Positions 26,901 through 41,705 of a stretch of DNA of 64,000 bases are shown in pieces. The notes below the pieces were generated by a model, which did no database searches, was not told where the DNA came from, and saw nothing but the letters and a program-made list of their open reading frames with translations. A program made the translations under genes and the position numbers. This stretch comes from Dryocosmus kuriphilus (lineage: Eukaryota > Arthropoda > Insecta > Hymenoptera > Cynipidae): positions 13,377,494 through 13,441,493 of the forward strand of contig CM076192.1 of the NCBI GenBank assembly GCA_038277395.1, read 5' to 3'. Numbering within the stretch: position 1 is the stretch's first letter; every line of letters starts with the position of its first letter.

Positions 26901-29900
26901 TATTGAAATTTATCGAAATTCAATTTTTCATCAGATACACGCTATTTAGCTATTTTTGTGTTTCAAAGAAATTCCACTGTAACTTTTTTCTCATCAAATA
27001 TTTTTAAACACCTCTTTTACAGTTCAATTTTCATACACACCTGCACGATGAAAAACATCAGAATTGGATGAAAGTAAATTTTCAACTGAATGATAATTCA
27101 ACTTCACTGCATCTGCTGTAGCAAAAAGTAACACACGATCCACGGTAACTTGTCTCCTAATTTGAAAATTAAAATTTTATACCGAATTTCGTGTAAATAG
27201 TCACATTTGTTTATTGAAATTTATCGAAATTCAATTTTTCATCAGATACACGCTATGTAGCTATTTTTGTGTTTCAAAGAAATTCCACTGTAACTTTTTT
27301 CTCATCAAATATTTTTAAACACCTCTTTACAGTTCAATTTTCATACACACCTGCACGATGAAAAAAAACATCAGAATTGGATGAAAGTAAATTTTCAACT
27401 GAATGATAATTCAACTTCACTGCATCTGCTGTAGCAAAAAGTAACACACGATCCACGGTAACTTGTCTCCTAATTTGAAAATTAAAATTTTATATCGAAT
27501 TTCGTGTAAATAGTCACATTTGTTTACTGAAATTTATCGAAATTCAATTTTTTATCAGATACACGCTATTAGCTATTTTTTGTGTTTCAAAGAAATTCCA
27601 CTGTAACTTTTTTCTCATCAAATATTTTTAAACACCTCATTACAGTTCAATTTTCATACACACCTGCACGATGAAAAACATCAGAATTGGATGAAAGTAA
27701 ATTTTCAACTGAATGATAATTCAACTTCACTGCATCTGCTGTAGCAAAAAGTAACACACGATCCACGGTAACTTGTCTCCTAATTTGAAAATTAAAATTT
27801 TTTATACCGAATTTCGTGTAAATAGTCACATTTGTTTATTGAAATTTATCGAAATTCAATTTTTCATCAGATACACGCTATTTAGCTATTTTTGTGTTTC
27901 AAAAAGAAATTCCACTGTAACTTTTTTCTCATCAAATATTTTTAAACACCTCATCTACAGTTCAATTTTCATACACACCTGCACGATGAAAAACATCAGA
28001 ATTGGATGAAAGTAAATTTTCAACTGAATGATAATTCAACTTCACTGCATCTGCTGTAGCAAAAAGTAACACACGATCCACGGTAACTTGTCTCCTAATT
28101 TGAAAATTAAAATTTTATATCGAATTTCGTGTAAATAGTCACATTTGTTTATTGAAATTTATCGAAATTCAATTTTTTATCAGATACACGCTATGTAGCT
28201 ATTTTTGTGTTTCAAAGAAATTCCACTGTAACTTTTTTCTCGTCAAATATTTTTAAACACCTCATCTACAGTTCAATTTTTACACACCTGCACGATGAAA
28301 AACATCAGAATTGGATGAAAAGTAAATTTTCAACTGAATGATAATTCAACTTCACTGCATCTGCTGTAGCAAAAAGTAACACACGATCCACGGTAACTTG
28401 TCTCCTAATTTGAAAATTAAAATTTTATACCGAATTTCGTGTAAATAGTCACATTTGTTTATTGAAATTTATCGAAATTCAATTTTTTATCAGATTACAC
28501 GCTATGTAGCTATTTTTGTGTTTCAAAGAAATTCCACTGTAACTTTTTTCTCATCAAATATTTTTAAACACCTCTTTACAGTTCAATTTTCATACACACC
28601 TGCACGATGAAAAACATCAGAATTGGATGAAAGTAAATTTTCAACTGAATGATAATTCAACTTCACTGCATCTGCTGTAGCAAAAAGTAACACACGATCC
28701 ACGGTAACTTGTCTCCTAATTTGAAAATTAAAATTTTATATCGAATTTCGTGTAAATAGTCACATTTGTTTATTGAAATTTATCGAAATTCAATTTTTCA
28801 TCAGATACACGCTATTTAGCTATTTTGTGTTTTCAAAGAAATTCCACTGTAACTTTTTTCTCATCAAATATTTTTAAACACCTCTTCTACAGTTCAATTT
28901 TCATACACACCTGCACGATGAAAAACATCAGAATTGGATGAAAGTAAATTTTTCAACTGAATGATAATTCAACTTCACTGCATCTGCTGTAGCAAAAAGT
29001 AACACACGATCCACGGTAACTTGTCTCCTAATTTGAAAATTAAAATTTTATATCGAATTTCGTGTAAAAAGTCACATTTGTTTATTGAAATTTATCGAAA
29101 TTCAATTTTTTCATCAGATACACGCTATATTAGCTATTTTTGTGTTTCAAAGAAATTCCACTGTAACTTTTTTCTCATCAAATATTTTTAAACACCTCTT
29201 TTACAGTTCAATTTTCATACACACCTGCACGATGAAAAACATCAGAATTGGATGAAAATAAATTTTTTCAACTGAATGATAATTCAACTTCACTGCATCT
29301 GCTGTAGCAAAAAAGTAACACACGATCCACGGTAACTTGTCTCCTAATTTGAAAATTAAAATTTTATACCGAATTTCGTGTAAATAGTCACATTTGTTTA
29401 TTGAAATTTATCGAAATTCAATTTTTTATCAGATACACGCTATTTAGCTATTTTTGTGTTTCAAAGAAATTCCACTGTAACTTTTTTCTCATCAAATATT
29501 TTTAAAACACCTCATTTTACAGTTCAATTTTCATACACACCTGCACGATGAAAAACATCAGAATTGGATGAAAGTAAATTTTCAACTGAATGATAATTCA
29601 ACTTCACTGCATCTGCTGTAGCAAAAAGTAACACACGATCCACGGTAACTTGTCTCCTAATTTGAAAATTAAAATTTTATACCGAATTTCGTGTAAATAG
29701 TCACATTTGTTTATTGAAATTTATCGAAATTCAATTTTTCATCAGATACACGCTATTTAGCTATTTTTGTGTTTCAAAGAAATTCCACTGTAACTTTTTT
29801 CTCATCAAATATTTTTAAACACCTCTTTTACAGTTCAATTTTCATACACACCTGCACGATGAAAAACATCAGAATTGGATGAAAGTAAATTTTCAACTGA

Positions 29901-32900
29901 ATGATAATTCAACTTCACTGCATCTGCTGTAGCAAAAAGTAACACACGATCCACGGTAACTTGTCTCCTAATTTGAAAATTAAAATTTTATACCGAATTT
30001 CGTGTAAATAGTCACATTTGTTTATTGAAATTTATCGAAATTCAATTTTTCATCAGATACACGCTATTTAGCTATTTTTGTGTTTCAAAGAAATTCCACT
30101 GTAACTTTTTTCTCATCAAATATTTTTAAACACCTCTTTTACAGTTCAATTTTCATACACACCTGCACGATGAAAAACATCAGAATTGGATGAAAGTAAA
30201 ATTTTCAACTGAATGATAATTCAACTTCACTGCATCTGCTGTAGCAAAAAGTAACACACGATCCACGGTAACTTGTCTCCTAATTTGAAAATTAAAATTT
30301 TATACCGAATTTCGTGTAAATAGTCACATTTGTTTATTGAAATTTATCGAAATTCAATTTTTCATCAGATACACGCTATTTAGCTATTTTTGTGTTTCAA
30401 AGAAATTCCACTGTAACTTTTTTCTCATCAAATATTTTTAAACACCTCTTTTACAGTTCAATTTTCATACACACCTGCACGATGAAAAACATCAGAATTG
30501 GATGAAAGTAAGTTTTCAACTCAATGATAATTCAACTTCACTGCATCTGCTGTAGCAAAAAGTAACACACGATCCACGGTAACTTGTCTCCTAATTTGAA
30601 AACTAAAATTTTATACGAATTTCGTGTAAAATAGTCACATTTGTTTATTGAAATTTATCGAAATTCAATTTTTTATCAGATACACGCTATGTAGCTATTT
30701 TTGTGTTTTTCAAAGAAATTCCACTGTAACTTTTTTCTCATCAAATATTTTTAAACACCTCATCTACAGTTCAATTTTCATACACACCTGCACGATGAAA
30801 AACATCAGAATTGGATGAAAGTAAATTTTCAACTGAATGATAATTCAACTTCACTGCATCTGCTGTAGCAAAAAGTAACACACGATCCACGGTAACTTGT
30901 CTCCTAATTTGAAAATTAAAATTTTATATCGAATTTCGTGTAAATAGTCACATTTGTTTATTGAAATTTATCGAAATTCAATTTTTTATCAGATACACGC
31001 TATTAGCTATTTTTGTGTTCAAAGAAATTCCACTGTAACTTTTTTCTCATCAAATATTTTTAAACACCTCTTTTACAGTTCAATTTTCATACACACCTGC
31101 ACGATGAAAAACATCAGAATTGGATGAAAGTAAATTTTCAACTCAATGATAATTCAACTTCACTGCATCTGCTGTAGCAAAAAAGTAACACACGATCCAC
31201 GGTAACTTGTCTCCTAATTTGAAAATTAAAATTTTATACCGAATTTCGTGTAAATAGTCACATTTTGTTTATTGAAATTTATCGAAATTCAATTTTTTAT
31301 CAGATACACGCTATTAGCTATTTTTGTGTTTCAAAGAAATTCCACTGTAACTTTTTTCTCGTCAAATATTTTTAAACACCTCATCTACAGTTCAATTTTC
31401 ATACACACCTGCACGATGAAAAACATCAGAATTGGATGAAAGTAAATTTTCAACTGAATGATAATTCAACTTCACTGCATCTGCTGTAGCAAAAAGTAAC
31501 ACACGATCCACGGTAACTTGTCTCCTAATTTGAAAATTAAAATTTTATACCGAATTTCGTGTAAATAGTCACATTTGTTTATTGAAATTTATCGAAATTC
31601 AATTTTTTATCAGATACACGCTATGTAGCTATTTTTGTGTTTCAAAGAAATTCCACTGTAACTTTTTCTCATCAAATATTTTTAAACACCTCTTTTTACA
31701 GTTCAATTTTCATACACACCTGCACGATGAAAAACATCAGAATTGGATGAAAAGTAATTTTCAACTCAATGATAATTCAACTTCACTGCATCTGCTGTAG
31801 CAAAAAGTAACACACGATCCACGGTAACTTGTCTCCTAATTTGAAAACTAAAATTTTATACCGAAATTTCGTGTAAATAGTCACATTTGTTTACTGAAAT
31901 TTATCGAAATTCAATTTTTCATCAGATACACGCTATGTAGCTATTTTTGTGTTTCAAAGAAATTCCACTGTAACTTTTTTCTCGTCAAATATTTTTAAAC
32001 ACCTCTCTTTACAGTTCAATTTTCATACACACCTGCACGATGAAAAACATCAGAATTGGATGAAAGTAAATTTTCAACTCAATGATAATTCAACTTCACT
32101 GCATCTGCTGTAGCAAAAAGTAACACACGATCCACGGTAACTTGTCTCCTAATTTGAAAATTAAAATTTTATACCGAATTTCGTGTAAATAGTCACATTT
32201 GTTTATTGAAATTTATCGAAATTCAATTTTTATCAGATACACGCTATGTAGCTATTTTTGTGTTTCAAAGAAATTCCACTGTAACTTTTTTCTCATCAAA
32301 TATTTTTAAACACCTCTTCTACAGTTCAATTTTCATACACACCTGCACGATGAAAAACATCAGAATTGGATGAAAGTAAATTTTCAACTGAATGATAATT
32401 CAACTTCACTGCATCTGCTGTAGCAAAAAGTAACACACGATCCACGGTAACTTGTCTCCTAATTTGAAAATTAAAATTTTATACCGAATTTCGTGTAAAT
32501 AGTCACATTTGTTTATTGAAATTTATCGAAATTCAATTTTTCATCAGATACACGCTATTAGCTATTTTTGTGTTTCAAAGAAATTCCACTGTAACTTTTT
32601 TCTCATCAAATATTTTTAAACACCTCTTTACAGTTCAATTTTCATACACACCCTGCACGATGAAAAACATCAGAATTGGATGAAAGTAAATTTTCAACTG
32701 AATGATAATTCAACTTCACTGCATCTGCTGTAGCAAAAAGTAACACACGATCCACGGTAACTTGTCTCCTAATTTGAAAATTAAAATTTTATATCGAATT
32801 TCGTGTAAATAGTCACATTTGTTTATTGAAATTTATCGAAATTCAATTTTTAATCAGATACACGCTATGTAGCTATTTTTGTGTTTCAAAGAAATTCCAC

Positions 32901-34470
32901 TGTAACTTTTTTCTCGTCAAATATTTTTAAACACCTCATCTACAGTTCAATTTTCATACACACCTGCACGATGAAAAACATCAGAATTGGATGAAAATAA
33001 ATTTTCAACTGAATGATAATTCAACTTCACTGCATCTGCTGTAACAAAAAGTAACACACGATCCACGGTAACTTGTCTCCTAATTTGAAAATTAAAATTT
33101 TATACCGAATTTCGTGTAAATAGTCACATTTGTTTATTGAAATTTATCGAAATTCAATTTTTCATCAGATACACGCTATTAGCTATTTTTGTGTTTCAAA
33201 GAAATTCCACTGTAACTTTTTTCTCATCAAATATTTTTAAACACCTCTTTTACAGTTCAATTTTCATACACACCTGCACGATGAAAAACATCAGAATTGG
33301 ATGAAAATAAATTTTCAACTGAATGATAATTCAACTTCACTGCATCTGCTGTAGCAAAAAGTAACACACGATCCACGGTAACTTGTCTCCTAATTTGAAA
33401 ATTAAAATTTTATACCGAATTTCGTGTAAATAGTCACATTTGTTTATTGAAATTTATCGAAATTCAATTTTTCATCAGATACACGCTATTTAGCTATTTT
33501 TGTGTTTCAAAGAAATTCCACTGTAACTTTTTTTCTCATCAAATATTTTTAAACACCTCATCTTTTACAGTTCAATTTTCATACACACCTGCACGATGAA
33601 AAACATCAGAATTGGATGAAAGTAAATTTTCAACTCAATGATAATTCAACTTCACTGCATCTGCTGTAACAAAAAGTAACACACGATCCACGGTAACTTG
33701 TCTCCTAATTTGAAAAATTAAAATTTTATACCGAATTTCGTGTAAATAGTCACATTTGTTTATTGAAATTTATCGAAATTCAATTTTTCATCAGATACAC
33801 GCTATGTAGCTATTTTTGTGTTTCAAAGAAATTCCACTGTAACTTTTTTCTCATCAAATATTTTTAAACACCTCTTTTTACAGTTCAATTTTCATACACA
33901 CCTGCACGATGAAAAACATCAGAATTGGATGAAAGTAAGTTTTCAACTGAATGATAATTCAACTTCACTGCATCTGCTGTAGCAAAAAGTAACACACGAT
34001 CCACGGTAACTTGTCTCCTAATTTGAAAATTAAAATTTTATACCGAATTTCGTGTAAATAGTCACATTTGTTTATTGAAATTTATCGAAATTCAATTTTT
34101 CATCAGATACACGCTATTTAGCTATTTTTGTGTTTCAAAGAATTCCACTGTAACTTTTTTCTCATCAAATATTTTTAAACACCTCTTTTACAGTTCAATT
34201 TTCATACACACCTGCACGATGAAAAACATCAGAATTGGATGAAAGTAAATTTCAACTCAATGATAATTCAACTTCACTGCATCTGCTGTAGCAAAAAGTA
34301 ACACACGATCCACGGTAACTTGTCTCCTAATTTGAAAATTAAAATTTTATACCGAATTTCGTGTAAATAGTCACATTTGTTTATGAAATTTATCGAAATT
34401 CAATTTTTCATCAGATACACGCTATTTAGCTATTTTTGTGTTTCAAAGAAATTCCACTGTAACTTTTTTC
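24000..34470 (+). repeat. Homogeneous core of the array, left part
   Basis: About 34 units are close to one type: CTGTAGCAAAAAGTAAC, CGGTAACTTG, TTATCGAAATTC and CAGAATTGGATG. Variation is mainly CAACTGAATG/CAACTCAATG, CATCAAA/CGTCAAA, CTATTTAGC/CTATGTAGC/CTATTAGC and homopolymer length. The subfamily B set and the GTTGTATTTTC, CAGACTTGG and GGTGCCTTG variants of the array ends are absent or very rare. Confidence 0.8.
29637..29947 (+). repeat. Representative satellite monomer (311 bp)
   Basis: I take this as a typical core unit, counted from GATCCACGG. It is 311 bp with 91 G+C (29%); C (56) outnumbers G (35) on this strand. The following units begin at 29948, 30260 and 30571 and are nearly identical to it. 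The unit has seven CpG dinucleotides against about 6.3 expected from its composition. It carries an 8-bp inverted repeat, GAATTTCG at unit positions 48-55 and CGAAATTC at 89-96, separated by 33 nt. A second, shorter pair is ATTGAA at 77-82 and TTCAAT at 94-99. There is one GATC, at the chosen origin. Confidence 0.93.
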
Positions 34471-35396
34471 TCGTCATATTTTTAAACACCTCATTTTTTC
34501 AAACACCTGCACTGAAAAACATCAGTGGATCAAAGTTTTCATACAATGATAATTCAACACCTGTAGCAAAAGTAACACACGATGAAAAAAAATTAAAATT
34601 TTATAGAATAGTCACATTTGTTTATTGAAATTTATCGAATTTTTCATCAGATAACGTAAGCTATTTTCAACTCAATGATTTCAAAGAAATCCATCTTTTT
34701 TCTATCAAAAAGTAACACACGATCACACGGTAATTGTCTCCTAACACCTTTTGAAAAAACATCAGAATAAAATTTTATACCGAATTTTCAATCTTCACTG
34801 CATCTGTAAAAAAGTAACACACGTCACGGTATTTTGTTTATTTGAAATTTTTTATATCGAAAAATAGTCAATTTTTTATTGAAATTTATCGAAATTCAAT
34901 TTTTCAATGATAAGATACACGCTATTAGCTATTTTTGTGTTTCAAAGAAATTCCACTGTAACTTTTTTCTCATCAAATTAAACACCTTTTTCAACACCTC
35001 ACGATTTGGATACAGTTTCAATTTTCATACAAATTTCTGCACTGCAGATAGCACGAAAGTGAACAAAACATTGTCAGACTAATTGGATGAAAATAAATTT
35101 TCAAAATAGTCACATTTGTTTATTGAAATTTTATCGAATTCAACTTTTTGCAGCTATCTGCTGTGTACAAAGAAATTCCACTCTAACACATCAAATATTT
35201 TTAAAACCTTTAAATTTTCTCCTGCATAAAATGAAAAACATTGAAAATGAAAATTTTAACTGAATCATAATAACTTCACTGCATTTAACAAAAAGTAACA
35301 CACGATCCACGGTAGTCACATTTGAAAATTAAAATTTTATACCGAATTTCGTGTAAATATCACATTTGTTTAAATTTTATCGAAAATTTTTTTTCA
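34471..35396 (+). repeat. Scrambled and shortened monomers, patch 1
   Basis: The TAACACAC marker falls at 34299, 34573, 34713, 34815 and 35296, spacings of 274, 140, 102 and 481 in place of about 311. Monomer words are deleted or out of order. For example, TTTTCAACTCAATGAT is inserted inside the GCTATTTTTGTGTTTCAAAG region near 34660. B-type words such as TGTGTACAAAG and CTCTAACACATC appear near 35160-35190. Normal units flank both sides. This could be genuinely degenerate satellite or a failed consensus at a collapsed repeat. Confidence 0.8.
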
Positions 35397-38300
35397 GATA
35401 CACGCTATTTAGCTATTTTTGTGTTTCAAAGAAATTCCACTGTAACTTTTTTCTCATCAAATATTTTTAAACACCTCATTTTACAGTTCAATTTTCATAC
35501 ACACCTGCACGATGAAAAACATCAGAATTGGATGAAAGTAAATTTCAACTCAATGATAATTCAACTTCACTGCATCTGCTGTAGCAAAAAGTAACACACG
35601 ATCCACGGTAACTTGTCTCCTAATTTGAAAATTAAAATTTTATACCGAATTTCGTGTAAATAGTCACATTTGTTTATTGAAATTTATCGAAAATCAATTT
35701 TTTAATCAGATACACGCTATGTAGCTATTTTTGTGTTTCAAAGAAATTCCACTGTAACTTTTTTCTCATCAAATATTTTTAAACACCTCTTTTACAGTTC
35801 AATTTTCATACACACTGCACGATGAAAAACATCAGAATTGGATGAAAGTAAATTTTCAACTCAATGATAATTCAACTTCACTGCATCTGCTGTAGCAAAA
35901 AGTAACACACGATCCACGGTAACTTGTCTCCTAATTTGAAAATTAAAATTTTATATCGAATTTCGTGTAAATAGTCACATTTGTTTACTGAAATTTATCG
36001 AAATTCAATTTTTCATCAGATACACGCTATTAGCTATTTTTGTGTTTCAAAGAAATTCCACTGTAACTTTTTTCTCATCAAATATTTTTAAACACCTCTT
36101 TACAGTTCAATTTTCATACACACCTGCACGATGAAAAACATCAGAATTGGATGAAAGTAAATTTTCAACTGAATGATAAGTAAACTTCACTGCATCTGCT
36201 GTAGCAAAAAGTAACACACGATCCACGGTAACTTGTCTCCTAATTTGAAAATTAAAATTTTATATCGAATTTCGTGTAAATAGTCACATTTGTTTATTGA
36301 AATTTATCGAAATTCAATTTTTCATCAGATACACGCTATTTAGCTATTTTTGTGTTTCAAAGAAATTCCACTGTAACTTTTTTCTCATCAAATATTTTTT
36401 AAAACACCTTTTACAGTTCAATTTTCATACACACCTGCACGATGAAAAACATCAGAATTGGATGAAAATAAATTTTCAACTGAATGATAATTCAACTTCA
36501 CTGCATCTGCTGTAACAAAAAGTAACACACGATCCACGGTAACTTGTCTCCTAATTTGAAAATTAAAATTTTATACCGAATTTCGTGTAAATAGTCACAT
36601 TTGTTTATTGAAATTTATCGAAATTCAATTTTTCATCAGATACACGCTATTTAGCTATTTGTGTGTTTCAAAGAAATTCCACTGTAACTTTTTTCTCATC
36701 AAATATTTTTAAACACCTCTTCTACAGTTCAATTTTCATACACACCTGCACGATGAAAAACATCAGAATTGGATGAAAATAAATTTTCAACTGAATGATC
36801 ATTCAACTTCACTGCATCTGCTGTAGCAAAAAGTAACACACGATCCACGGTAACTTGTCTCCTAATTTGAAAATTAAAATTTTATATACCGAATTTCGTG
36901 TAAATAGTCACATTTGTTTATTGAAATTTATCGAAATTCAATTTTTCATCAGATACACGCTATTAGCTATTTTTGTGTTTCAAAGAAATTCCACTGTAAC
37001 TTTTTTCTCATCAAATATTTTTAAACACCTCATTTACAGTTCAATTTTCATACACACCTGCACGATGAAAAACATCAGAATTGGATGAAAGTAAATTTTC
37101 AACTGAATGATAATTCAACTTCACTGCATCTGCTGTAGCAAAAAGTAACACACGATCCACGGTAACTTGTCTCCTAATTTGAAAATTAAAATTTTATACC
37201 GAATTTCGTGTAAATAGTCACATTTGTTTATTGAAATTTATCGAAATTCAATTTTTCATCAGATACACGCTATTTAGCTATTTTTGTGTTTCAAAGAAAT
37301 TCCACTGTAAACTTTTTTTCTCATCAAATATTTTTAAACACCTCTTTACAGTTCAATTTTCATACACACCTGCACGATGAAAAACATCAGAATTGGATGA
37401 AAGTAAATTTCTCAACTGAATGATAATTCAACTTTCACTGCATCTGCTGTAGCAAAAAGTAACACACGATCCACGGTAACTTGTCTCCTAATTTGAAAAT
37501 TAAAATTTTATATATCGAATTTCGTGTAAATAGTCACATTTGTTTATTGAAATTTATCGAAATTCAATTTTTCATCAGATACACGCTATTAGCTATTTTG
37601 TGTTTCAAAGAAATTCCACTGTAACTTTTTTCTCATCAAATATTTTTTTAACACCTCATCTACAGTTCAATTTTCATACACACCTGCACGATGAAAAACA
37701 TCAGAATTGGATGAAAGTAAATTTTCAACTGAATGATAATTCAACTTCACTGCATCTGCTGTAGCAAAAAGTAACACACGATCCACGGTAACTTGTCTCC
37801 TAATTTGAAAATTAAAATTTTATACCGAATTTCGTGTAAATAGTCACATTTGTTTATTGAAATTTATCGAAATTCAATTTTTCATCAGATACACGCTATT
37901 TAGCTATTTTGTGTTTCAAAGAAATTCCACTGTAACTTTTTTCTCATCAAATATTTTTAAACACCTCTTTTACAGTTCAATTTTCATACACACCTGCACG
38001 ATGAAAAACATCAGAATTGGATGAAAGTAAATTTTCAACTCAATGATAATTCAACTTCACTGCATCTGCTGTAGCAAAAAGTAACACACGATCCACGGTA
38101 ACTTGTCTCCTAATTTGAAAATTAAAATTTTATATCGAATTTCGTGTAAATAGTCACATTTGTTTATTGAAATTTATCGAAATTCAATTTTTCATCAGAT
38201 ACACGCTATTAGCTATTTTGTGTTTCAAAGAAATTCCACTGTAACTTTTTTCTCATCAAATATTTTTAAACACCTCATTTACACAGTTCAATTTTCATAC

Positions 38301-40489
38301 ACACCTGCACGATGAAAAACATCAGAATTGGATGAAAGTAAATTTTCAACTCAATGATAATTCAACTTCACTGCATCTGCTGTAGCAAAAAGTAACACAC
38401 GATCCACGGTAACTTGTCTCCTAATTTGAAAATTAAAATTTTATATCGAATTTCGTGTAAATAGTCACATTTGTTTATTGAAATTTATCGAAATTCAATT
38501 TTTTATCAGATACACGCTATGTAGCTATTTTTGTGTTTCAAAGAAATTCCACTGTAACTTTTTTCTCGTCAAATATTTTTAAACACCTCTTCTACAGTTC
38601 AATTTTCATACACACCTGCACGATGAAAAACATCAGAATTGGATGAAAGTAAATTTTCAACTGAATGATAATTCAACTTCACTGCATCTGCTGTAGCAAA
38701 AAGTAACACACGATCCACGGTAACTTGTCTCCTAATTTGAAAATTAAAATTTTATATCCGAATTTCGTGTAAATAGTCACATTTGTTTATTGAAATTTAT
38801 CGAAATTCAATTTTTCATCAGATACACGCTATGTAGCTATTTTTGTGTTTCAAAGAAATTCCACTGTAACTTTTTTCTCATCAAAATTTTTTTAAACACC
38901 TCATTTACAGTTCAATTTTCATACACACCTGCACGATGAAAAACATCAGAATTGGATGAAAGTAAATTTTCAACTGAATGATAATTCAACTTCACTGCAT
39001 CTGCTGTAGCAAAAAGTAACACACGATCCACGGTAACTTGTCTCCTAATTTGAAAATAAAATTTTTTATACCGAATTTCGTGTAAATAGTCACATTTGTT
39101 TATTGAAATTTATCGAAATTCAATTTTTCATCAGATACACGCTATTTAGCTATTTTTGTGTTTCAAAGAAATTCCACTGTAACTTTTTTCTCGTCAAATA
39201 TTTTTAAACACCTCATTTACAGTTCAATTTTCATACACACCTGCACGATGAAAAACATCAGAATTGGATGAAAGTAAATTTTCAACTCAATGATAATTCA
39301 ACTTCACTGCATCTGCTGTAGCAAAAAGTAACACACGATCCACGGTAACTTGTCTCCTAATTTGAAAATTAAAATTTTATACCGAATTTCGTGTAAATAG
39401 TCACATTTGTTTATTGAAATTTATCGAAATTCAATTTTTTATCAGATACACGCTATGTTAGCTATTTTTGTGTTTCAAAGAAATTCCACTGTAACTTTTT
39501 TCTCATCAAATATTTTTAAACACCTCTTTTACAGTTCAATTTTCATACACACCTGCACGATGAAAAACATCAGAATTGGATGAAAGTAAATTTTCAACTG
39601 AATGATAATTCAACTTCACTGCATCTGCTGTAGCAAAAAGTAACACACGATCCACGGTAACTTGTCTCCTAATTTGAAAACTTAAAATTTTATATCGAAT
39701 TTCGTGTAAATAGTCACATTTGTTTATTGAAATTTATCGAAATTCAATTTTTTCATCAGATACACGCTATTAGCTATTTTTGTGTTTCAAAGAAATTCCA
39801 CTGTAACTTTTTTCTCATCAAATATTTTTAAACACCTCTTCTACAGTTCAATTTTCATACACACCTGCACGATGAAAAACATCAGAATTGGATGAAAATA
39901 AATTTTCAACTGAATGATAATTCAACTTCACTGCATCTGCTGTAACAAAAAGTAACACACGATCCACGGTAACTTGTCTCCTAATTTGAAAATTAAAATT
40001 TTATACCGAATTTCGTGTAAATAGTCACATTTGTTTATTGAAATTTATCGAAATTCAATTTTTTATCAGATACACGCTATGTAGCTATTTTTGTGTTTTC
40101 AAAGAATTTCCACTGTAACTTTTTTCTCATCAAATATTTTTAAACACCTCTTTTACAGTTCAATTTTCATACACACCTGCACGATGAAAAACATCAGAAT
40201 GGATGAAAATAAATTTTCAACTGATGATAAGTCAATTTCACTGCATCTGCTGTAGCAAAAAGTAACACACGATCCACGGTAACTTGTCTCCTAATTTGAA
40301 AATTAAAATTTTATATCCGAATTTCGTGTAAATAGTCACATTTGTTTATTGAAATTTATCGAAATTCAATTTTTCATCAGATACACGCTATGTAGCTATT
40401 TTTGTGTTTCAAAGAAATTCCACTGTAACTTTTTTCTCTCAAATATTTTTAAACACCTCATTTACAGTTCAATTTTCATACACACCTGC
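35397..40489 (+). repeat. Homogeneous core of the array, middle part
   Basis: About 16 units of the core type lie between two scrambled patches. Units differ mainly by homopolymer length and the common CTATTTAGC/CTATGTAGC/CTATTAGC and GTAAATTTT/ATAAATTTT alternations. No gene or insert is seen. Confidence 0.8.
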
Positions 40490-41165
40490 ACGATTCAAAT
40501 TGGATGAAAGTAAATTTTCAACTGAATCATAAGTCAACTTTCACTGCGCTGCTGTAACAAAAAGTAACACACGATCCACGGTTTTTCTCCTAAAACACCT
40601 TTCACATTTGTTTACAGTTCAATTTTCATAACTTTTTTCTCATCAAATATTTTTTAAACACTGCACGATGAAAAACATCAGAAATGAAAAACATCAAAAT
40701 TGGATGAAATAAATTTTTCAACTCTGAATGATAATTCAACTTCACTGCATCTGCTGTAGCAAAAAGTAACACACGATCCACGGTAACTTGTCTCCTAATT
40801 TGAAAATTAAAATTTTATACCGAATTTCGTGTAAATAGTCACATTTTTTATTGAAATTTATCGAAATTCAATTTTTGTAGCTAATTTTTGTGTTTCAAAG
40901 AAATTCCACTGTAACTTTTTTCTCGTCAAATATTTTTAAACACACACACCTGCACGATGAAAAACATCAGACTTGGATGAAAATAAATTTTCAACTAATG
41001 ATTTCCACGGTAACTTGTTTCAAAATTTTAAATTCGAATTTCTGTAAATAGTTTTTGTTTTATTGAAATTTCAAATATCAAAATACACGCTATTAGCTAT
41101 TTTTGTGTTTCAAACACCTCTTTTACAGTTCAAATATTTTTAAATACACACCTGCACGATGCACG
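40490..41165 (+). repeat. Scrambled and shortened monomers, patch 2
   Basis: The CCACGG marker falls at 40576, 40778, 41005 and 41255, spacings of 202, 227 and 250 where about 311 is normal. Pieces are deleted (CACGATTCAAATTGG near 40490) or duplicated (AACATCAGAAATGAAAAACATC near 40674, GCACGATGCACG near 41153). A CAGACTTGG unit, an array-end variant, is embedded near 40967. All pieces are satellite-derived and in the plus orientation. Confidence 0.8.
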
Positions 41166-41705
41166 AAAAAACATCAGAATTGGATGAAAGTAAGTTTTCA
41201 ACTCAATGATAATTCAACTTCACTGCATCTGCGTAGCAAAAAGTAACACACGATCCACGGTAACTTGTCTCCTAATTTGAAAACTAAAATTTTATACCGA
41301 ATTTCGTGTAAAATAGTCACATTTGTTTATTGAAATTTATCGAAATTCAATTTTTCATCAGATACACGCTATGTAGCTATTTTTGTGTTTCAAAGAAATT
41401 CCACTGTAACTTTTTTCTCGTCAAATATTTTTAAACACCTCTTTACAGTTCAATTTTCATACACACCTGCACGATGAAAAACATCAGAATTGGATGAAAA
41501 TAAATTTTCAACTCAATGATAATTCAACTTTCACTGCATCTGCTGTAACAAAAAGTAACACACGATCCACGGTACCTTGTCTCCTAATTTGAAAATTAAA
41601 ATTTTATACCGAATTTCGTGTAAATAGTCACATTTGTTTATGAAATTTATCGAAATTCAATTTTTCATCAGATACACGCTATGTAGCTATTTTTGTGTTT
41701 CAAAG

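Noticed and set aside
29690..29710. CENP-B box-like word in the monomer (TTTCGTGTAAATAGTC)
   Set aside because: It matches the TTCG and the central A of the nTTCGnnnnAnnCGGGn pattern but not the CGGG half (6 of 9 key positions). That is expected by chance in 311 bp of similar composition.
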